A stretch of 64,000 nt of DNA, taken from NCBI RefSeq assembly GCF_001659605.2, contig NC_035178.2, forward strand, positions 291,943-355,942. Direction: 5' to 3'. A program made the position numbers and the translations under genes. Each line of letters opens with the position of its first letter. The stretch's first letter is position 1. Below are positions 58,374 through 64,000 of the stretch, piece by piece. The notes under the pieces were generated by a model. That model was not told where the DNA came from and ran no database searches. It saw only the letters and a program-made list of their open reading frames with translations. Source of the stretch: Manihot esculenta (taxonomy: Eukaryota > Streptophyta > Magnoliopsida > Malpighiales > Euphorbiaceae).

Positions 58374-60096
58374 TGATAGAGCATAATTTAGTCCATTTTA
58401 TATTAATATTATTGATGAATATTTACATGATTTCTGCTTAATTTAGTGCTTTTAATATTATTTTGCAGAAAATGGTGTAAAAGGATATTCTGGAGAAAAT
58501 ACCCCTAAAACTGCTTTATTTGGAGCAAAAGAGAGCAAACCTGCCAAGTTGAAATCAAGTCAAGCTAAATATGGAAAGTTCTAAATAAGGAAAGTAGCAA
58601 AGAAAGAAAAAACATTCAGCCAAAGCCATTTGAAATTCGAATTTCGAATCAGCAAGTTGCCTTTTCCTTATTCAAGAAGCCATATCTCAAGCTGCCATAA
58701 TTGAAGAGCCAAAGAAGGAAAGTATTTTGAAATTCAAATCTCCAAGATTCATATTCAGATATTGGATTTCAAGATCCAGCTCATTCAAGAAGCCAAATCT
58801 TGAAGATCACATGTTTCCCACTTCATGCCATGCACATTCAACATTCAAAATTCAAAAGGAGGCTCCACCTTCCTTATTAGTGCATGGGCAGCCTCTTGAC
58901 TCTTTAGGCAACATCTTGAAGATCTTGGGCAGTAATTAAAAGATCAAAGAGCCTCCACTTGCAATTCAAAACATGCTCCACGTTTTTGCCTTAACCCATG
59001 CACAAAGAAGGCACATATGGGACCAAGGGTACTTTGGACAACCTCTAAAAGACTCATGGATTGCTATCAAACCTTGGGCAGCCTCTCAAAACCTATTTAA
59101 AGGCCTCAAGAACACAAGAAGAGACACAATTCAACTCTCCAAATTCGGCCAAGAAAGGGCAGCCACACTCCAAAGGGCTTCTCCCCTCAATTTCGGTTCT
59201 TCTTTCTTCTTTTCTTTAATTTTCTGTTTTGGTTCAGCCATGAGTGGCTGAAACCTTATTTCTAGTTGAAGTTTGATTGAAACTAAGGTTGTTTAAAAGG
59301 TTGTGAGATCTGAACATAAAGTGTTTGTTTTTGGTTTATTCAATATTCATGCAATTGTGCTTAATTCTAAAGATTGCTTTGTTGTTTTGATCAAATTGGC
59401 CACTTGATTCTTGATTGCAAAGTTAATTAATTGTTGATTAGGATATTTGTTAGTCTGTAATTGCTGGAAATATTCTGATCTTAGAACACTTGGAGTAAAA
59501 ACCCAAGAAATTGTATGATCTAGCAACATCTCATGCGTTTGAGTAGTTAGGGTTGGATCTTTCTAGTTCTTTATGCAATTGACAATTGTTTTGATGCCTA
59601 TGGCCCAAGGACGTTCCTTGGAAATTTGTTAATTAGTAATTGATTAGAGGACGTTCCCTAATCAGTTTGTTCATAAGGAAAGACATGGTGGTGAGAAGCG
59701 TCTTCCACTCCCATAACCAACCTATTGAATCAATCAAGATAACCATGTTTCAATGATCAACCCAAACAACCAAAGTGGATCCATATCTTCAACTAGACTT
59801 TTCTCATATTGATTTCTTGTTTTATTTTGATTACTTGCTGTTTTAATTGCTTTCAATAGTTGTTAGACAAATCAATCTCAAACCCCCTTTTTTTACTTTT
59901 ATTGCACTTTACTTTCATTCAGCTTTCAATTACTTGCTTTCAATTGTGTTTTCAATTAGTTCTCTTGGTCTTGATTGAGAAAAATAAATAGGTAATCAAT
60001 TCTCTGTGGATTCGATCCTTCACCACTATCTGCAGTTGTAAATTGTTGATAACCAAGAAGGTTATTTTTGACCGGCTTCGACAACCGCTCCTGTCA
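58374..60096 (+). repeat. 5' LTR of the Athila-like element (1,723 bp)
   Basis: TG..CA ends. A TATTTAA box lies at 59094-59100, conserved in the second LTR. Short open frames in it (for example 58727-58939 and 58973-59251) are repeated in the other LTR but match no protein I know. Confidence 0.93.
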
Positions 60097-60101
60097 AAAA
60101 T

Positions 60102-60118
60102 TGGCGCCGTTGCCGGGG
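60102..60118 (+). promoter_or_regulatory. Primer-binding site, Athila/tRNA-Asp type
   Basis: TGGCGCCGTTGCCGGGG, five bases after the LTR end. This sequence is typical of plant Athila elements, which use tRNA-Asp. Confidence 0.85.
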
Positions 60119-60217
60119 AATTGATTTAACTCATTTTTTTTTCTTTTAGGACCAGATCTGAACATAAAAAAAAAAAGAAATTCACCAAAGGCACAGTCAC
60201 CATCGCAGATTTAAATC

Positions 60218-61510
60218 ATGGACGAGGCAAGTACACCTTTTCGCCTTGCGGAACTTTATGAACAAATCGCTGCTGCAAAAAGTTTTATTATAGACCAAGC
60301 TGAACAAGCTCTTGAAGTACGTCCATGTTGGGGAGACCAACCAAATTATGACTATGGAAGGGATAGCTACTATAAAAACTATCAAGCCTAAGCAATACCT
60401 GAAGATCGCAGAACTAAACTTTATAAAATGTTGGAAACTTTGCAAAATGCCCAACAGGAAGTGGATCGAATAGCTGCCAAATGGAGAGCAGACATGGTAA
60501 GAAAAGAGGAAGAGCTTCAAGCTGATGAGATAGATGAGAAAAGTTGGCAAATTCAAGAACAAGCTGCTGAAGAGACACAACCAGAAAACTATTTGCTCAA
60601 ACAAACCGATCAAACAGAGCCTGTTGATAATTTAGATATCATTGATTGTTTGAGTGAAAATGTTTTTTATGTAAATCAAGATGATATACTAAATGATGAT
60701 CTTTGCAGGGAAGAGACTCAGAAAGAGCCAGAATTAAAAGAAACTGACTGTTGCATCCAACAGGAGAACTGCAGCCAAGCACAGACTGAAGAGAGCTCTG
60801 TCGCACCACTTCAGGAAGGACTTGCGCAAACTGAACCCATGACTTTTCGGCCGCCGAACTTCACCATCTTTCGGCCGCCGGACCCTTCACCTCAGCTCTC
60901 ATTGCAGACTGAAACCATCTCCATCGCATCCTTTCAACTTCCAACGCAGTCAAGCTCCTCCAGTCCTCCGTTTCAGTCAGACCTTGCGCAAAAGGAGGCC
61001 TCTGGACCCAGTTCTGCCAAAAGCCTTATGCAAGACAGTCCTGCAACACTTCCAGTTTTTATCTCATTTTTAAGTTTATTTTCGGTCATAAAGAGAGAAA
61101 TAGCCAATCTTGTGCAGAAGGAGCAAACTGAAACCAATTCAGCCATAGAGCCAATCCAAACAGTCCATGCTCACAAGGAACAAATGGTAGTCCAAGCACC
61201 TAAACCAAAGAACCATGCAGATTAATGCTTGCCCAAACCACCGGATAAGGTAGAGTTTGTTTTGCCTGAATTCAGAACTAAATTGCAGCTAGCCATAGAG
61301 AAACATGAATTGGAGTTCAAAGTTCTTCCCAATCATCTCAAAAATGCAAACATAAAGGCTAGAGGCACACCTCATCTGAAAGGAGAGAAGCTCATCATGT
61401 TACTTCATGAGTACATGGAAAAAGTAGGATGGTTCATGACCAAATCAAAAGGAGTGCTACACTTTTTGCTCAATGCAGTTGGGACGCTTTTTCCTTCCCC
61501 AATTACTTAA
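60218..61510 (+). pseudogene. Internal reading frame of the Athila-like element (two stops)
   Basis: One frame of 431 codons runs from ATG 60218, broken by TAA at 60389-60391 and TAA at 61223-61225, ending TAA at 61510. The first part is Glu/Gln-rich and probably coiled (LQNAQQEVDRIAAKWRADM). The middle is low-complexity Gln/Glu/Pro/Ser and includes two FRPP repeats encoded by TTTCGGCCGCCG units at 60844 and 60869. The last part (EFRTKLQLAIEKHELEFKVL, then PNHLKNANIKARG) resembles the linker before RT in Athila polyproteins (the KPLP.HLKY motif). I read it as a gag-like start joined by deletion to a pol linker; no enzymatic domain remains. Confidence 0.6.
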
Positions 61511-61592
61511 GCCTTAATCCAGAGGATCGCACCATGCACACCACACCCAGGGGAGTACTCAGTTTCCTTTGTTCTTTTATGTTTCTTATACA

Positions 61593-61623
61593 TTGAGGAC
61601 AATGCATGATTTAAGTGTGGGGG
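61593..61623 (+). promoter_or_regulatory. Internal polypurine module
   Basis: TTGAGGACAA, eight bases, TTAAGTGTGGGGG. The same module with identical spacing stands at 62461-62491 before the 3' LTR. Confidence 0.8.
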
Positions 61624-62460
61624 TGCATATATCTGAATTTTTACTTTTAAGTTTATTTTTGCTTTAATCTCTAGTTTGCTTGCATTAGGTGAAAATTTTT
61701 CATTTTTTGTATTTGCTTTCAATAAAACACACACAACCACAACCTTCTTCTTCTTTTTGTTTTGCTCTACTCAAACTGATGAACTATATTAGATGAGTTT
61801 TTCTTTCCATGACCCCATTGATGTGATAACTCTTTAAACTTATGTTGAATCAATTGCAGTGAGTTGTATTCATGTTTGAGAATTGCCTTTTGAATTGAAT
61901 CTTTGAGTTTGCCTATGGTGAAAAATATATTGATGACCCTCAATTGATTGAGAATAAATTGAAATTGTGTGAATGAACCTAATGTGACTTGATTTAGCAA
62001 TTGGTGTTGATTTGCCCAAATCATTGAGAGAAAGAAAATTCAGCAAAGGCAAAGACCTCAAAAGCACAAATTCAAAAACTGTTCCAATGGTCAAAAGACT
62101 ATGAACAAGGCTAGTAGCCACTTGGATAGGTGACCAACTGAAAAATATAAACCATGACATCAAAAATAGGTTGGTGACCTTTCCAAGCAAAATCTAAAGT
62201 GCAAAAGCCTGAATAAAGTACTTCAAGGTAAGGGCAAGTCAATCCAAAAGTTAGAAAAAGTCTTAACAAATTAATGTGCATGTCTCTCTTGAGGAAAACA
62301 AATCCTAGCCATGGTAAGCAAAGGGAAACAAGGAAAGGGGGTAAGTAATCTTCATGCATATATTCTTCACTGCAATGCTTCAAAATAAGTGTCTAGAGTA
62401 TGAGCTTAAGTGGTAATACGGATCTAGAGGAAGAAAACTTATTTGACTATGTTTATTTGC

Positions 62461-62491
62461 TTGAGGACAAGCAAAAGCTTAAGTGTGGGGG
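62461..62491 (+). promoter_or_regulatory. Terminal polypurine tract module of the Athila-like element
   Basis: TTGAGGACAA, eight bases, TTAAGTGTGGGGG, followed after four bases by the 3' LTR at 62496. Confidence 0.85.
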
Positions 62492-62495
62492 TATT

Positions 62496-64000
62496 TGATA
62501 GAGCATAATTTAGTCCATTTTATATTAATATTATTGATGAATATTTACATGATTTCTGCTTAATTTAGTGCTTTTAATATTATTTTGCAGAAAATGGTGT
62601 AAAAGGACATTCTGGAGAAAATACCCCTAAAACTGCTTTATTTGGAGCAAAAGAGAGCAAACCTGCCAAGTTGAAATCAAGTCAAGCTAAATATGGAAAG
62701 TTCTAAATAAGGAAAGTAGCAAAGAAAGAAAAAACATTCAGCCAAAGCCATTTGAAATTCGAATTTCGAATCAGCAAGTTGCCTTTTCCTTATTCAAGAA
62801 GCCATATCTCAAGCTGCCATAATTGAAGAGCCAAAGAAGGAAAGTATTTTGAAATTCAAATCTCCAAGATTCATATTCAGATATTGGATTTCAAGATCCA
62901 GCTCATTCAAGAAGCCAAATCTTGAAGATCACATGTTTCCCACTTCATGCCATGCACATTCAACATTCAAAATTCAAAAGGAGGCTCCACCTTCCTTATT
63001 AGTGCATGGGCAGCCTCTTGACTCTTTAGGCAACATCTTGAAGATCTTGGGCAGTAATTAAAAGACCAAAGAGCCTCCACTTGCAATTCAAAACATGCTC
63101 CACGTTTTTGCCTTAACCCATGCACAAAGAAGGCACATATGGGACCAAGGGCACTTTGGACAACCTCTAAAAGACTCATGGATTGCTACCAAACCTTGGG
63201 CAGCCTCTCAACACCTATTTAAAGGCCTCAAGAACACAAGAAGAGACACAATTCAACTCTCCAAATTCGGCCAAGAAAGGGCAGCCACACTCCAAGGGGC
63301 TTCTCCCCTCAATTTCGGTTCTTCTTTCTTCTTTTCTTTAATTTTCTGTTTTGGTTCAGCCATGAGTGGCTGAAACCTTATTTCTAGTTGAAGTTTGATT
63401 GAAACTAAGGTTGTTTAAAAGGTTGTGAGATCTGAACATAAAGTGTTTGTTTTTGGTTTATTCAATATTCATGCAATTGTGCTTAATTCTAAAGATTGCT
63501 TTGTTGTTTTGATCAAATTGGCCACTTGATTCTTGATTGCAAAGTTAATTAATTGTTGATTAGGATATTTGTTAGTCCGTAATTGCTGGAAATATTCTGA
63601 TCTTAGAACACTTGGAGTAAAAACCCAAGAAATTGTATGATCTAGCAACATCTCATGCGTTTGAGTAGTTAGGGTTGGATCTTTCTAGTTCTTTATGCAA
63701 TTGACAATTGTTTTGATGCCTATGGCCCAAGGACGTTCCTTGGCAATTTGTTAATTAGTAATTGATTAGAGGACGTTCCCTAATCAGTTTGTTCATAAGG
63801 AAAGACATGGTGGTGAGAAGCGTCTTCCACTCCCATAACCAACCTATTGAATCAATCAAGATAACCATGTTTCAATGATCAACCCAAACAACCAAAGTGG
63901 ATCCATATCTTCAACTAGAATTTTCTCATATTGATTTCTTGTTTTATTTTGATTACTTGCTGTTTTAATTGCTTTCAATAGTTGTTAGACAAATCAATCT
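62496..64000 (+). repeat. 3' LTR of the Athila-like element (cut by the window end)
   Basis: Aligns without gaps to 58374-59878, with nine substitutions seen. The remaining ~218 bases lie outside the window. Confidence 0.93.

Larger units (their letters stand above)
61511..62495 (+). other. Non-coding 3' part of the Athila-like element
   Basis: Contains an internal polypurine-like module (61593-61623) and about 850 bases of non-coding sequence before the terminal one. Minus-strand open frames here (61507-62383) look like chance. Confidence 0.6.
58374..64000 (+). mobile_element. Young non-autonomous Athila-like LTR retrotransposon (right end outside)
   Basis: LTRs start at 58374 and 62496 (TGATAGAGCATAAT); the first ends at 60096 (CTGTCA). 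The second should end about 218 bases beyond the window. The internal region is only 2.4 kb. It has an Athila-type primer site (TGGCGCCGTTGCCGGGG), one gag-like or linker frame and two polypurine modules, but no RT, RNase H or integrase. I count nine differences over the 1,505 shared LTR bases (about 0.6%). It must therefore have moved using another element's enzymes. Confidence 0.9.

Noticed and set aside
58727..59251. Short plus-strand frames in the Athila-like LTR, repeated in the second LTR
   Set aside because: Their repetition comes from LTR duplication, not coding conservation; no domain is visible.
60197..60613. 138-codon minus-strand hydrophobic frame, possible membrane protein
   Set aside because: Antisense of the Glu/Gln-rich plus-strand frame, which naturally gives Leu/Phe-rich shadows.

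Overview
This is a plant nuclear window, from a eudicot. It has intron-rich genes with GT-AG splice sites, plant-specific families (PLATZ, PADRE/DUF4228), and dense nested LTR retrotransposons with tRNA-iMet-type and Athila-type primer sites. I cannot name the species from sequence alone; a woody eudicot of the Malpighiales type is only a guess.

Layout. (1) 1-10391 is a nested minus-strand transposon stack. A Tekay/Del-like Ty3 element (1-5370, running off the left edge) sits inside an older Ty3/gypsy element (5371-10391). That older element also carries a Mutator-like DNA element (7379-9030) with a perfect 9-bp target duplication, and that element seems to contain a second copy of its own family. 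(2) 10454-15148, plus strand: nine clean exons encoding the C-terminal ~690 residues of a SKI3-like TPR protein of the Ski/exosome RNA-decay complex. The stack probably sits in one of its introns. (3) 15511-19440: a decayed Ty1/copia element. (4) 20974-24693, minus strand: a complete nine-exon PhoD-like phosphatase gene with a signal peptide and a C-terminal membrane segment. (5) 24.7-29.4 kb: AT-rich intergenic DNA. (6) 29464-32373, plus strand: a seven-exon YjbQ/UPF0047 gene with a probable plastid transit peptide. (7) 33.5-34.2 kb: a LINE remnant. (8) 36310-36924, minus strand: a single-exon PADRE (DUF4228) gene. (9) 41433-42878, minus strand: a PLATZ zinc-binding transcription factor gene. 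(10) 45.6-64 kb, plus strand: a second nested stack. A Tat/Ogre-like LTR and leader is followed by a complete 9,971-bp Tekay element (46722-56692), whose single-frame gag-pol is broken only by three TAG stops. Next come two minisatellites, and then a young, apparently non-autonomous Athila-like element (58374 to beyond 64000) inserted in the second minisatellite.

The host genes are separate transcription units with no shared pathway visible. The window is a genes-plus-nested-retrotransposon landscape, and I see no convincing new multi-gene system. The most informative signals are the orderable insertion layers, the CAG-to-TAG decay of the Tekay copies, the GC-rich palindrome arrays in their LTRs, which recur in an unrelated element, and a same-spacing duplication of the polypurine module in the Athila-like element. 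Exon boundaries were set by eye from splice consensus and reading phase; none was checked against transcripts.
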